Shown: positions 5,667 to 14,192, counted from the stretch's first letter. The stretch: DNA of 21,347 nucleotides from Gemmatimonadaceae bacterium (GCA_025936015.1 JAICUE010000007.1:1-21347), one strand, 5' to 3'. A program made the numbers and translations. Notes: generated from the letters alone by a model not told the origin.

Positions 5667-8078
5667 TCAGCCTTCGAGCGCCGGGAAGCGCGCCGGGTCG
5701 GTTTCGCGCAGGATCTCGTAGATCGTCGCGTACACCGTCTCGACGTTAGGCTTCGACCAGTAGTCGCCGTCGCGTCCGTAGGCCGGGCGATGGGCGGCAG
5801 CCGCGAGGGTGCGCGGGCGCGCGTCGAGCCAATCGTATCCGCCCTGACGCTCGAGCACTTCCTGCATCATGTACGCGCTCGCGCCGCCGGGGACGTCCTC
5901 GTCGAGGAAAAGCACCTTGCTGGTCTTCTTCAGCGACTCGACGATGCTGCCGTTGATGTCGAAGGGCAGGAGCGTCTGCACGTCGATCACCTCGATCGTC
6001 GCACCCGTCGTGTCCTCGATGAGCCGTGCCGCCTCGAGCGCGATCGGGCAGCAGGCGCCGTAGGTGACGACGGTGACGTCGCTCCCTTCGCGCAGCACCT
6101 CAGGCACGCCTAACGGCATGGTGAAGGTGCCGATGTTGGACGGCAGCTTCTCCTTCAACCGGTAGCCATTCAGCACCTCGACGACGATCGCCGGGTCGTC
6201 GCCACGCAGCAGCGTATTGTAGAACCCCGCGGCGCGGGTCATGTCGCGCGGGACGACGATGTGCACGCCGCGGAGCGCGTGGATCATCATCCCCATCGGC
6301 GAGCCGGAGTGCCAGATGCCGACGAGGCGGTGGCCGCGCGTCCGGACGATCACCGGCGCCTGCTGTCCGCCCTTGGTGCGGTAGCGCAGCGTCGCGAGAT
6401 CGTCGGACATGATCTGGAGCGCGTAGAGCAGGTAGTCGAGGTACTGGATCTCGGCGATCGGCCGCAGCCCGCGCATCGCCATCCCGATCGCCTGGCCGAT
6501 GATCGTGCATTCGCGAATCCCGGCGTCGCCGACGCGGAGCTCGCCGTAACGCGCCTGGAGGTCGACGAACCCCTGGTTGACGTCGCCGAGCTTGCCGACA
6601 TCCTCACCGAACGCGATCACCCGCGGATCCCGGGCGAGGGCGGCGTCGAAGCAGGCGTTGAGCACCTTGTAGCCGTCGACCTCGGCCGCATCCTCGCCAT
6701 AGTCGGGCGGCTCGATCGTCAGGCCTAACGGCGAGGCGTCGGACGCCGAGTAGAGCGTCGAGTGGTAGCGCTCGTCCATCGCCCGCTCCTGGTCGCGCTT
6801 CCAGGCGACGAGCGGGGCGGCGGCGGCGGGGTCGGCGCGGAGCGCGACGATCGCCTGGTGCACCGCGACGGCGAGGTCGCGGCGAAGGGGATCGCGGCGA
6901 CGAACGAGGTCCTGCTTGACCGCGGTCACCACCTCCGACCGGTCGCTCACCACCGCCAGCAGCGCGTCGAGCTCGGCGCGCTCGGCGTCGATCGGCGACT
7001 GGTACGCCTTCCAGGCCGCGTCGCGCGCATCGCGGACAGCGTCGCCCTCTTCTTCTTCGGCGGCGTCCAGCTCCTCAGCCGACGCGATGCCCTGTTCGAT
7101 GATCCAGGCGCGGAAGCGAAGGAGGCCGTCGTGCTCCTTCTCCCACTGCAGGCGCTCCTTCGACTTGTAGCGCTCGTGGCTGCCCGATGTCGAGTGGCCA
7201 TGCGGCTGGGTGAGCTCGACCACGTGCACCACTGCGGGAACGTGCTGCTCGCGGACCGTCGCCGCGACGCGCTGGTAGACGTCGACGAGCGCCGGATAAT
7301 CCCAGCCGCGAACGACATCGAGCTCGAGTCCCGCCTTGCCATCGGGGTCGCGGCGGAAGCCCTCGAGCAGCTCGGAGATGCTGCCCTTCGCGACCTGGAT
7401 CTCGTTAGGCACCGAGATGCCGTAGCCGTCGTCCCAGACGGACAGGAGCATCGGCACCTGGAGCACGGTCGCGGCGTTGACGGTTTCCCAGAAGACGCCT
7501 TCCGCGCACGACGCGTTGCCGATCGTGCCGAAGGCGATCTCGTTGCCATTGTGCGAGAACTGCCTGAATTCGCGCAGGTCCTCGATCTCGCGGTAGAGCT
7601 TCGACGCGTAGGCGAGGCCGAGCAGGCGCGGCATCTGGCCGCCGGTCGGCGATATGTCAGCGGACGACTGGAAGGAATCCGTCAGCGTCTTCCAGTGTCC
7701 GTTTTCGTCGAGCATGCGCGTGCCGAAGTGCGCGTTCATCCCGCGTCCGCCGGACGCGGGGTCGGCGGCGAGATCGGCATGCGCATAGAGCTGGGCGAAG
7801 AATTCCTGCACGCTGAGGAGCCCGAGCGCGAACATCAGCGTCTGGTCGCGATAGTAGCCGGAGCGGATGTCACCCGGCTTGAACGCGCGGGCGAGGGCGA
7901 CCTGCGCGACCTCTTTCCCGTCGCCGAAGATCCCGAACATCGCCCTGCCGAGCATGACTTCGCCCCGCGCGAGGGTGCTGACCTGCCGGCTCCGGTACGC
8001 GACGCGATAATCGCGGAGGATATCGGCGGGCTTCACGGTGCTCGCGACTGCGGGACGGCGCTTGGTTCCGACACTCAT
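5667..8078 (-). CDS. Fused alpha/beta E1 subunit of a 2-oxoacid (branched-chain type) dehydrogenase
   Basis: One 803-residue chain joins the two halves of a thiamine-diphosphate E1 enzyme. The alpha half (about residues 20-370) has the cofactor region GTIGNASCAEGVFWETVNAA (184-203) followed by SVWDDGYGISVPNE; the beta half (from about 470) has VIAFGEDVG, the HSGSPMGMMIHALRG segment and a transketolase C-terminal domain near the end. Such fusions decarboxylate branched-chain 2-oxoacids, or related ones, and pass the acyl group to a lipoyl E2. No E2 or E3 gene is in the window, so the partners are encoded elsewhere. The family usually has Asp where this protein has Asn187 (GNAS for GDAS), which deserves a check. 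I start at the ATG at 8076-8078; a GTG at 8091-8093 would add five residues. Confidence 0.9.
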   Translation of the reverse strand: MSVGTKRRPAVASTVKPADILRDYRVAYRSRQVSTLARGEVMLGRAMFGIFGDGKEVAQVALARAFKPGDIRSGYYRDQTLMFALGLLSVQEFFAQLYAHADLAADPASGGRGMNAHFGTRMLDENGHWKTLTDSFQSSADISPTGGQMPRLLGLAYASKLYREIEDLREFRQFSHNGNEIAFGTIGNASCAEGVFWETVNAATVLQVPMLLSVWDDGYGISVPNEIQVAKGSISELLEGFRRDPDGKAGLELDVVRGWDYPALVDVYQRVAATVREQHVPAVVHVVELTQPHGHSTSGSHERYKSKERLQWEKEHDGLLRFRAWIIEQGIASAEELDAAEEEEGDAVRDARDAAWKAYQSPIDAERAELDALLAVVSDRSEVVTAVKQDLVRRRDPLRRDLAVAVHQAIVALRADPAAAAPLVAWKRDQERAMDERYHSTLYSASDASPLGLTIEPPDYGEDAAEVDGYKVLNACFDAALARDPRVIAFGEDVGKLGDVNQGFVDLQARYGELRVGDAGIRECTIIGQAIGMAMRGLRPIAEIQYLDYLLYALQIMSDDLATLRYRTKGGQQAPVIVRTRGHRLVGIWHSGSPMGMMIHALRGVHIVVPRDMTRAAGFYNTLLRGDDPAIVVEVLNGYRLKEKLPSNIGTFTMPLGVPEVLREGSDVTVVTYGACCPIALEAARLIEDTTGATIEVIDVQTLLPFDINGSIVESLKKTSKVLFLDEDVPGGASAYMMQEVLERQGGYDWLDARPRTLAAAAHRPAYGRDGDYWSKPNVETVYATIYEILRETDPARFPALEG

Positions 8079-8160
8079 CTGGGCTTTCTGCACTGGGAAT
8101 CGACGGCTGTCGTGCTCCCCTCACGGTAGAGGCAGGAGTGGCGGGGATCAAGGCTCAACC

Positions 8161-8544
8161 GCGACGAGAGTCGATCGTCGACACTGCCTGATAGTCGAGA
8201 GTCGACACTGCCTTGATAGTCGAGAGTCGAAGCTGCCTGAGAGTCGAGAGTCGACGCTGCCTGAGAGTCGAGAGTCGGAAGTCCGAGAGTCGACACGGCC
8301 CGCTCCGCGGGGTTGTTCCGTTTGGCGCCACCGCGGTCCTGATCCCTCGTGGCCGGTCGGTTTCGACTATCGGTATTCCGACTATCGACTCTCCTGCGGT
8401 TTCGACTGTCGACTCTCCTGCGGATTCGACTATCGACTGTCAATGCAGTGTCGACTCTCGACTATCAATGCAGCGTCGACTCTCGACTATCAAGGCAGTG
8501 TCGACTCTCGACTATCAAGGCAGCGTCGACCATCGACTCTCGCC
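8161..8544. repeat. Long inverted array of 24-25-nt units (array D)
   Basis: This array fills most of the 473 bases between the start of the E1 gene and the end of rsmD; the rest (8094-8160 and 8545-8566) shows nothing recognisable. The left arm has about six abutting units (8161-8188, 8189-8212, 8213-8237, 8238-8261, 8262-8284, 8285-8300) built on GATAGTCGAGAGTCGACAC plus TGCC. A spacer of about 60 bases (8301-8360) follows. The right arm has a partial unit at 8364-8377 and units at 8379, 8403, 8427, 8452, 8477, 8502 and 8527, reading CGACTCTCGACTATCAAGGC, the reverse complement of the left word. There are no unique spacers between units, so it is not a CRISPR. Each unit also carries a GTCGAC palindrome. 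Confidence 0.92.
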
Positions 8545-8566
8545 CTTCCATCCGTCGTCGTCGCGA

Positions 8567-9082
8567 TCAGCAGCGGTACAGCGTCACTGCGGTTTCGTCG
8601 AACACGATCTTCGCCGCGCCGCGCGGAAGCTCGTGCGTCGTCGCATGCTCGGCGGCGAGGATGCGGGCGAAGGGTGATGCTTGCCAGCTCTCGATGACGC
8701 GGTCGAGCATCCGGGAATTATAGGGTGGATCGACGAAGGCGATGTCGTACGTGCCGGCGGCGAGCGCAGCGGCGAAGGGGAGGGCGTCACGCTTGAAGAT
8801 GCGCGTTCGGTCGCGGAGGCGGAGGGCGGCGACGTTCGCGCGGAGGGCGTGGAGGCTCGCCGGACGCGTCTCGACAAAATCGGCGCTCACCGCGCCGCGT
8901 GAGATCGCTTCGATGCCGAGGGCGCCGGTGCCGGCGAAGAGGTCGAGGACGCGCGCGCCCGGGATGTCGGCAACGAGGAGGTCGAGCAGCTCGGCGCGAA
9001 CGTGCTCGGCGGTGGGGCGGACGCGGAAATCGTTAGGCGAGACGAGGTCGCGTCCGGCGAACTTGCCACCGACGACCCTCAT
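8567..9082 (-). CDS. rsmD: 16S rRNA (guanine(966)-N(2))-methyltransferase RsmD
   Basis: RsmD uses S-adenosylmethionine to methylate N2 of G966 of 16S rRNA on the assembling 30S subunit. The 171-residue product has the family N-terminus MRVVGGKFAGR, the RPT segment (22-24), SAM motif I DLFAGTGALG (47-56) and the catalytic motif IV DPPY (118-121). Length is typical, though the family's usual VREALF segment reads VRAELL. There is no clear ribosome binding site before the ATG. It diverges from the DUF5916 gene. Its stop is only about 22 bases from the right arm of array D, which may end its transcript. Confidence 0.93.
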   Translation of the reverse strand: MRVVGGKFAGRDLVSPNDFRVRPTAEHVRAELLDLLVADIPGARVLDLFAGTGALGIEAISRGAVSADFVETRPASLHALRANVAALRLRDRTRIFKRDALPFAAALAAGTYDIAFVDPPYNSRMLDRVIESWQASPFARILAAEHATTHELPRGAAKIVFDETAVTLYRC

Positions 9083-9177
9083 GGGCGTGTAATTCTCGAG
9101 TGAATGGTCGGCGTCACGCCGAACAATATCGCGCTCGCGTCACAGCGGGATCTTGGACGGGCTTACAAATGCCTGAC

Positions 9178-9206
9178 TTGACTCTGCGTCTTGCATGCTG
9201 AAAATT
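9178..9206 (+). promoter_or_regulatory. Candidate promoter for the DUF5916 gene
   Basis: TTGACT (9178-9183) is followed after exactly 17 bases by AAAATT (9201-9206). The -35 is good and the -10 poor (3 of 6). It lies in the only AT-rich part of the 203-base region between rsmD and the DUF5916 gene. Confidence 0.35.
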
Positions 9207-9211
9207 CAGCA
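9196..9211. promoter_or_regulatory. TGCTGAA-AA-TTCAGCA inverted repeat overlapping the candidate -10
   Basis: A perfect 7-bp inverted repeat with a 2-base centre sits on the candidate -10 of the DUF5916 promoter, where a bound repressor would block polymerase. The candidate regulator is unknown. Confidence 0.35.
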
Positions 9212-9285
9212 CATTTGCTGCCAACCCCTGGCGGGTCGGTGCTGTCCAACGCCGGTAGCACTCCTTCATCAGGACGGACCTCGTC

Positions 9286-11847
9286 ATGCGCACGATCGCG
9301 TTCTCCGTGCTCACCGCCGCAGCCATTCCGCTGTGCGCGGCTCTCGCACAGCAGACGCCGGCCGCGCCGATCGAATCGGCGCGCGCGGTGCGCACATCGC
9401 GTCCGCCGGTGATCGACGGCCGCGAGGACGACGCGGTCTGGCGGACGGTGACGCCGACCTCCGATTTTCTCGAGTTCAGGCCTGACGAAGGGAAGCAGCC
9501 CCGGTTCAGGACCGAGTTCAAGGTCGCGTACGACGATCGCTATCTCTACGCGTTCGTGCGCGCGTACGACCCGCATCCTGACAGCATCATGACGGCACTA
9601 ACGCGACGGGACGTCCGCGGGCCGTCTGATCAGCTCAAACTCATGATCGACTCGTACGACGACCGGTTGTCAGGGTTCGAGTTCGCCGTGAATCCGGTCG
9701 GCGTCAAGCGTGACTACGCGATGTACAACGACCGGGACGAGGACGACACGTGGGATGGCATCTGGGACGTGGGGACGCGGATCGACTCGGTCGGCTGGAC
9801 GGCGGAGTTCCGGATCCCCTTCTCCCAGCTCCGCTACGCGAACAGCGCCCGCCACACTTTCGGCTTTGGCGTCTGGCGCGACATCGAGCGGTACAAGGAA
9901 CGAACGAGCTGGCCGCTCTTTCACGCGAACCAGAGCGGGATCTCGTCACAGCTCGGCGCGCTCGACGGAATCGACGACATCGCCTCCTTCCATCGGCTCG
10001 AGGTCGTTCCGTACGTCGTGGCGAAGAGCCTGTCCGTCCCGTTGACGAGTCCGGCAACGGCGGTCGGATGGGAGCGGTCGCAGCGCCTCACCGGCGGTGC
10101 CGACATCAAGTACGGAGTCACGCCTAACGTCACGCTCGACGCGACCGTCAATCCCGACTTCGGGCAGGTCGAAGCCGATCCGTCCGTCGTGAACCTCACC
10201 GCCTTCGAGACCTTCTTCCAGGAGCGCCGCCCGTTCTTCATCGAGGGGACGGGACTCTACAACTATGGACTCAACTGCAGCATCGTGAACTGCTGGGGCG
10301 AGGGCCTCTTCTATTCGCGGCGAATCGGGCGGTCTCCGCAGCTCCTCAACTCCTACGGCGACGACGCGTCGCCTAACGTCACGCCGATCCTCGGCGCTGC
10401 CAAGCTCACCGGCCGGGTGCACGGCGGCCTGAACTTCGGCGTTCTCGAGGCGGTGACCGGGCGGGTCACTGGAACCGAGGCGCGCACCACCGAGCCGACG
10501 ACGAGCTACACCGTCCTCCGCGCGCAGCAGGACTTCCGCGGCGGGCAGACGAACGTCGGCGTCATCGGCACCGGCGTGAACCGGGCGCTCGACATGTGGA
10601 CCGACACGATCCTGCGCCGCGACGCCTACGCGCTGGGAACGAACTTCCGGCAGCGTTGGGGGACGAGCCGCTACGAGCTGACCGCGAGCCTCACCGGCAG
10701 CCGCGTCGACGGCGCGCGTCAGGCGATCACCGCGACGCAGCTGAGCGGGGTCCATCTCTATCAGCGTCCCGACGGTAGCCTGACGGTCGACTCGGCGCGC
10801 ACCTCGCTGTCGGGCGACGCCGAGGACATCGCGTTCGGCAAGCAGGGCGGGAACATGGTGCACTACCAGACCAGCTACGAGCGGCAGTCACCAGGCTTCG
10901 AGGTCAACGACCTCGGGTACCTCAGGCGCGCGAACCAGCAGCTGTTCAACAACTGGATGGGATTCACCTTCGCCAAGCCGACGAAGATCTACAACCAGCT
11001 GTCCGGAAACTTCAACGCCTGGGGCTTCTGGACCGCGGCCGGGCTCCCGACCGAGCGCGCCGTGAACACCAACTGGCACGTCAACTTCGTCAACAACTGG
11101 TGGGTCAACACCGGCGTGACGTTGAGCCAGCTGGGAAAGACGTACTGCGACAACTGCGCGCGCGGCGGCCCCGCCTTCCGCCGCTCGCCGCTGAGCCAGT
11201 TCAACATCGGGATCCAGGGCGACGACCGCCGGCACGTCGTGCCTAACGTTTCCGTCTACGAGGCGATCGGCGACTACGGCGCGTCGCGGTACGTCGAGGT
11301 CAGTCCGGAGCTGGCGCTGATCCCGATGTCCCAGCTGCAGCTCGACATCACCGCCGACTGGAGTCACAACCACGACGACTCGCAGTGGTTCGGCAACTTC
11401 GACGAGGGAGCGGTCACGCACTATGCGTTCGCCCTCCTCGAGCAGGAGACGCGGTCGTTAGGCATCCGTGCCAGCTACACCGCGACGCCCGACCTCAGCT
11501 TCCAGCTCTACGCCGCTCCATTCATCAGCCGGGGGCACTACAGCGATTTCCGCGAGCTGAGCGCGACGCCGCGCGCGGCGCGCTTCGACGACCGCTACGC
11601 CGCGTACACTCCGCCGGTCAACGCGTCCCGCGGCTTCGACATCCTCGACCTCCGGTCGAACAGCGTGCTCCGCTGGGAGTTCAGGCCAGGATCGACCTTC
11701 TTCGCCGTCTGGACGCACGGCCGCGGTGGCGACGCGTTCGATCCGACCGCTCCCGCCCGGCGCTGGAAGGATGAATACGGCGACCTGTTCGCGCTGCACC
11801 CGGACAACACCTTCCTCGTGAAGGTGGCCTGGTGGCTCGGCGAGTGA
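9286..11847 (+). CDS. CBM9-like / DUF5916 domain outer-membrane protein
   Basis: The 853-residue product has a Sec signal (MRTIAFSVLTAAAIPLCAALA, cleavage near residue 21). A family 9 carbohydrate-binding-like module follows (about 35-220), with PPVIDGREDDAVW, YDDRYLYAFVRAYD and EFRIPFSQLRY in the usual order. The rest is the DUF5916 region, with NPDFGQVEADPSVVNLTAFE, FFQERRPFFIEG and FYSRRIGRSPQ, and ends in long alternating strands typical of an outer-membrane barrel, finishing VKVAWWLGE. Family members are predicted surface proteins that may bind or help import glycans or peptides; none of the motifs shows catalysis. AGGA stands 11 bases before the ATG. DoxX follows after 56 bases without a terminator, so the two may share a transcript. 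Confidence 0.88.
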   Translation: MRTIAFSVLTAAAIPLCAALAQQTPAAPIESARAVRTSRPPVIDGREDDAVWRTVTPTSDFLEFRPDEGKQPRFRTEFKVAYDDRYLYAFVRAYDPHPDSIMTALTRRDVRGPSDQLKLMIDSYDDRLSGFEFAVNPVGVKRDYAMYNDRDEDDTWDGIWDVGTRIDSVGWTAEFRIPFSQLRYANSARHTFGFGVWRDIERYKERTSWPLFHANQSGISSQLGALDGIDDIASFHRLEVVPYVVAKSLSVPLTSPATAVGWERSQRLTGGADIKYGVTPNVTLDATVNPDFGQVEADPSVVNLTAFETFFQERRPFFIEGTGLYNYGLNCSIVNCWGEGLFYSRRIGRSPQLLNSYGDDASPNVTPILGAAKLTGRVHGGLNFGVLEAVTGRVTGTEARTTEPTTSYTVLRAQQDFRGGQTNVGVIGTGVNRALDMWTDTILRRDAYALGTNFRQRWGTSRYELTASLTGSRVDGARQAITATQLSGVHLYQRPDGSLTVDSARTSLSGDAEDIAFGKQGGNMVHYQTSYERQSPGFEVNDLGYLRRANQQLFNNWMGFTFAKPTKIYNQLSGNFNAWGFWTAAGLPTERAVNTNWHVNFVNNWWVNTGVTLSQLGKTYCDNCARGGPAFRRSPLSQFNIGIQGDDRRHVVPNVSVYEAIGDYGASRYVEVSPELALIPMSQLQLDITADWSHNHDDSQWFGNFDEGAVTHYAFALLEQETRSLGIRASYTATPDLSFQLYAAPFISRGHYSDFRELSATPRAARFDDRYAAYTPPVNASRGFDILDLRSNSVLRWEFRPGSTFFAVWTHGRGGDAFDPTAPARRWKDEYGDLFALHPDNTFLVKVAWWLGE

Positions 11848-11903
11848 AACCACGGTAGATTCGGCACGACTCGCACCTCTTCTCCCCCGAGCTCCGAACC
11901 ACC

Positions 11904-12347
11904 GTGTCGATCTTCGATCCCGCGCCTCAGCCCTGGCCGAGCCGCGCGCTGAGCGTGTTCCGAATCGTCGCCGCTCTCGTGTTCATCACCTTCGGCACGA
12001 TGAAGGTGTTCGGCCATCCATCGGGTCCCGTCGGGATGCCGGCGCTCCCGCCGTTCACCGTGATGTCGCAGTGGGGGATTGGCGGCCTGCTCGAAGTGAT
12101 CGGCGGCCTCTTCATCCTCTTCGGTTTCCTCACGCGTCCCGTCGCCTTCATCCTCGCGGGGGAGATGGCGGTCGCCTACTTCCAGTTCCACTATCCGCAG
12201 GGATTCTTCCCGACGAGGAACATGGGAACGCCGGCGATCATGTACTGTCTCTTCTTCCTCTACCTTGTGATCGCGGGGGCGGGGATGTGGAGCGTGGACG
12301 CGGCAATCGCTCGACGGAGACGCGAGCGTCAGGTCAGCCAGGGCTGA
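11904..12347 (+). CDS. DoxX family membrane protein
   Basis: The 147-residue product starts at GTG and has four hydrophobic helices: ALSVFRIVAALVFITFGTMK (about 14-33), a segment around GGLLEVIGGLFILFGFL, VAFILAGEMAVAYFQF and the C-terminal IMYCLFFLYLVIAGAGMW. This arrangement, with the conserved GxxK after helix 1 and the LEVIGGxxxLxG pattern in helix 2, is the DoxX/DoxD fold in the inner membrane. Some members are linked to redox or sulfur stress, but the role of most is unknown. There is no strong ribosome binding site. It converges on the sigma factor gene with only 46 bases between. Confidence 0.88.
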   Translation: MSIFDPAPQPWPSRALSVFRIVAALVFITFGTMKVFGHPSGPVGMPALPPFTVMSQWGIGGLLEVIGGLFILFGFLTRPVAFILAGEMAVAYFQFHYPQGFFPTRNMGTPAIMYCLFFLYLVIAGAGMWSVDAAIARRRRERQVSQG

Positions 12348-12393
12348 ACAACCGGGCGACAAGGTGCTTCGTCCCTCGTCCCTCAGCAGAACG

Positions 12394-13647
12394 TTAGGCG
12401 CCGGCCCTCCGCATCAGCACTGACCGCTCTCGCTCGTTCCTCGTCATCCCTGCCGCCCGCCGGAACTCCGCCCGTCCTTCCTCGTCCCTGCCGAGGCGCA
12501 AGAGCAGGTCCCCACGGACTGCCGGAAGCAGGTGGTAATCGCGGAGTGCCGGATCGCTGGCCAGTGCATCGACGAGCGGCAGCGCGGCGGCCGGACCCTC
12601 GGCCATGCTGATCGCGACCGCGCCATTGAGCTCGATGATCGGGCTCGGCGCGATGCGGCCAAGCTCGGCGTAGAGATCCGCGATGCGGTGCCAGTCGGTG
12701 GCGGCGGGGTCGAGGGCGCGCGCGTGGCAGGCGGCGATCTCCCCCTGCAACCGATACGGGCCCGGCGCCGTGCCTAACGCGTCGGCGCGGGCGAGCGCGG
12801 CGAGGCCGCGGGCGATCAGCAGATGATCCCAGCGCGCGCGGTTCTGGTCGAGGAGCAGGATCGGCTCGCCGTCCGGGGCGACGCGGGCGTGGATGCGCGA
12901 TGCCTGGATCTCCATCAGCGCGACGAGGCCGTGGACCTCCGCCTCGCCCGGTACGAGCTCGGCGAGGATCCTGCCTAACCGCAGCGCGTCGTCGCAGAGG
13001 GCGGGGCGCATCCAGTCGTCGCCGGCCGTTGCGGCGTAGCCTTCGTTGAAGACCAGGTAGATCACCTGCAGCACCGACGAAAGCCGCTCGGTGAACTCGG
13101 TTGCGCGCGGGACCTCGAAGGGGACGTGCGCGTCGGCAAGCGCGCGCTTGGCGCGGACTATCCTTTGCGAGATCGTCGGCTCGGGGACCAGGAAGGCGCG
13201 CGCGATCTCGTCAGTGGTGAGTCCGCCGAGCAGGCGGAGTGTCAGCGCGACGCGCGCGTCGGTCGACAACACCGGATGGCAGGCGGTGAAGATGAGCCGC
13301 AGCAAGTCATCGCCGATGTTGTCGTCGAGCGCTTCGTCGAGATCGACGACGGTGGTGTCGTGACGAGCATCGAGGTCGCGGCCGAGCTCCTCGTGCTTGC
13401 GTGCGAGCATCTTGTCGCGGCGGATGCGGTCGATCGCGCGGCGCTTGGCCGCGGTCATGAGCCACGCCCCGGGGTTGTCAGGCACTCCCGACTCCGGCCA
13501 TTGCTCGAGCGCGGCGAGGAGTGCGTCCTGCGCGAGGTCTTCGGCGAGGCCGACGTCGCGCACCATTCGCGCGAGTCCGGCGATGAGCTTCGCCGATTCG
13601 ATTCTCCAGACCGCGTCGATCGTGCGGTTCACGTCGGGTGACGACAC
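12394..13647 (-). CDS. ECF42-type RNA polymerase sigma factor with C-terminal TPR-like extension (DUF6596)
   Basis: The 417-residue product directs RNA polymerase to its own promoters. Region sigma-2 is at about residues 10-75 (LAEDLAQDALLAALEQWP, then GAWLMTAAKRRAIDRIRR). Region sigma-4 is at about 125-185 (GGLTTDEIARAFLVPEPTIS followed by QRIVRAKRAL). An alanine-rich helical extension of over 200 residues follows, with NEGYAATAG and tandem helix pairs. This architecture and the neighbouring DGPF gene identify the ECF42 group, which lacks a classical anti-sigma factor and needs its C-terminal extension for activity. I chose the GTG at 13645-13647 (MSSPDVNRTIDAVWRIES); a TTG at 13656 would add three residues. 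Its TAA stop is formed inside a GCCTAAC motif. Confidence 0.9.
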   Translation of the reverse strand: MSSPDVNRTIDAVWRIESAKLIAGLARMVRDVGLAEDLAQDALLAALEQWPESGVPDNPGAWLMTAAKRRAIDRIRRDKMLARKHEELGRDLDARHDTTVVDLDEALDDNIGDDLLRLIFTACHPVLSTDARVALTLRLLGGLTTDEIARAFLVPEPTISQRIVRAKRALADAHVPFEVPRATEFTERLSSVLQVIYLVFNEGYAATAGDDWMRPALCDDALRLGRILAELVPGEAEVHGLVALMEIQASRIHARVAPDGEPILLLDQNRARWDHLLIARGLAALARADALGTAPGPYRLQGEIAACHARALDPAATDWHRIADLYAELGRIAPSPIIELNGAVAISMAEGPAAALPLVDALASDPALRDYHLLPAVRGDLLLRLGRDEEGRAEFRRAAGMTRNERERSVLMRRAGA

Positions 13648-13682
13648 GCCGACCAATTAGCGCGTCGCCGAGCGCGCGTGCA

Positions 13683-13723
13683 ACCCGGAGCGCGCGATGA
13701 ACATCGTCGCGAGCGCTCCGGGT
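13683..13723 (-). terminator. 11-bp hairpin between the DGPF gene and the sigma factor gene
   Basis: ACCCGGAGCGC (13683-13693) pairs perfectly with GCGCTCCGGGT (13713-13723) around a 19-base loop that holds a small CGAT-GAAC-ATCG stem. It lies 22 bases after the DGPF stop and about 35 bases before the sigma factor start, so it could terminate, attenuate or stabilise the upstream transcript and set the ratio of the two products. Confidence 0.6.
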
Positions 13724-13745
13724 GACGAACATCGATCGCGCCGGA

Positions 13746-14192
13746 TTATTTCCTGGAGGAATCCCGCTTTGCCGCGGCCTCGCGGAATTGCTTTTCCTTC
13801 TCGAAGACTTCAGGCACCTGTTCGGCGAGGTCGCCGAAGTCCTCGATCTCGAAGATCTGACGGATCTCGATCTCCGACTCGGTGCCTGGCATCGGATTCG
13901 GCGCGCGCTTTACCCATTCGATCGCCTCCTCCTTCGACTTCACCTGGAAGATCCAGTAGCCGGCGACCAGCTCCTTCGTCTCGGCGAACGGGCCATCGAT
14001 GACAGTCCGCTTCGTTCCGGAGAAGCGGACGCGCGCGCCCTTCGAACTTGGCTGCAGCCCTTCGCCAGCGAGCATGACGCCCGCCTTGATGAGCTGCTCG
14101 TTGTACGCGCCCATCTCGGTGAGAAGTTCGGCCGTCGGCAGCGCGCCCGCTTCCGAGTCCTTGCTCGCCTTGATCATAACCATGAACCGCAT
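13746..14192 (-). CDS. DGPF / YciI-related domain protein, ECF42 partner
   Basis: The 148-residue product opens MRFMVMIKASKDSEAG and carries the eponymous DGPF motif (residues 66-69) followed by AETKELVAGYWIFQVKSKEE, as in the YCII-related DGPF family. The fold is a ferredoxin-like dimer; its biochemical activity is not established. Genes of this family are conserved neighbours of ECF42 sigma factors and are reported targets of them. Here the gene lies directly upstream of the sigma factor on the same strand, separated by a hairpin. AGAGGA stands about 7 bases before the ATG. The C-terminal 30 residues (EQVPEVFEKEKQFREAAAKR) are charged and helical, longer than in minimal family members. Confidence 0.9.
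   Translation of the reverse strand: MRFMVMIKASKDSEAGALPTAELLTEMGAYNEQLIKAGVMLAGEGLQPSSKGARVRFSGTKRTVIDGPFAETKELVAGYWIFQVKSKEEAIEWVKRAPNPMPGTESEIEIRQIFEIEDFGDLAEQVPEVFEKEKQFREAAAKRDSSRK

Noticed and set aside
6762..8129. A 455-codon plus-strand open frame opposite the E1 gene
   Set aside because: It is the mirror of a well-recognised enzyme gene in GC-rich DNA; its product is low-complexity and matches no family.
8161..8544. CRISPR-like array
   Set aside because: Units of 24-25 nt abut directly with no unique spacers, orientation reverses halfway, and no cas genes are nearby.
8213..8677. Open reading frames of 120-220 codons running through array D on both strands
   Set aside because: They translate the repeats, and their open frames follow from the repeat word lacking stops. 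They also overlap rsmD in antisense.
9754..10241. Antisense and alternative-frame open frames within the DUF5916 gene
   Set aside because: They are Arg/Pro/Ala-rich shadows typical of GC-rich DNA and overlap a clearly coding frame.
12348..12393. Terminator hairpin between DoxX and the sigma factor gene
   Set aside because: GGGCGACAAG and CTTCGTCCC pair only imperfectly. The CGTCCCTCGTCCCTC word is suggestive of another array but too short to claim.
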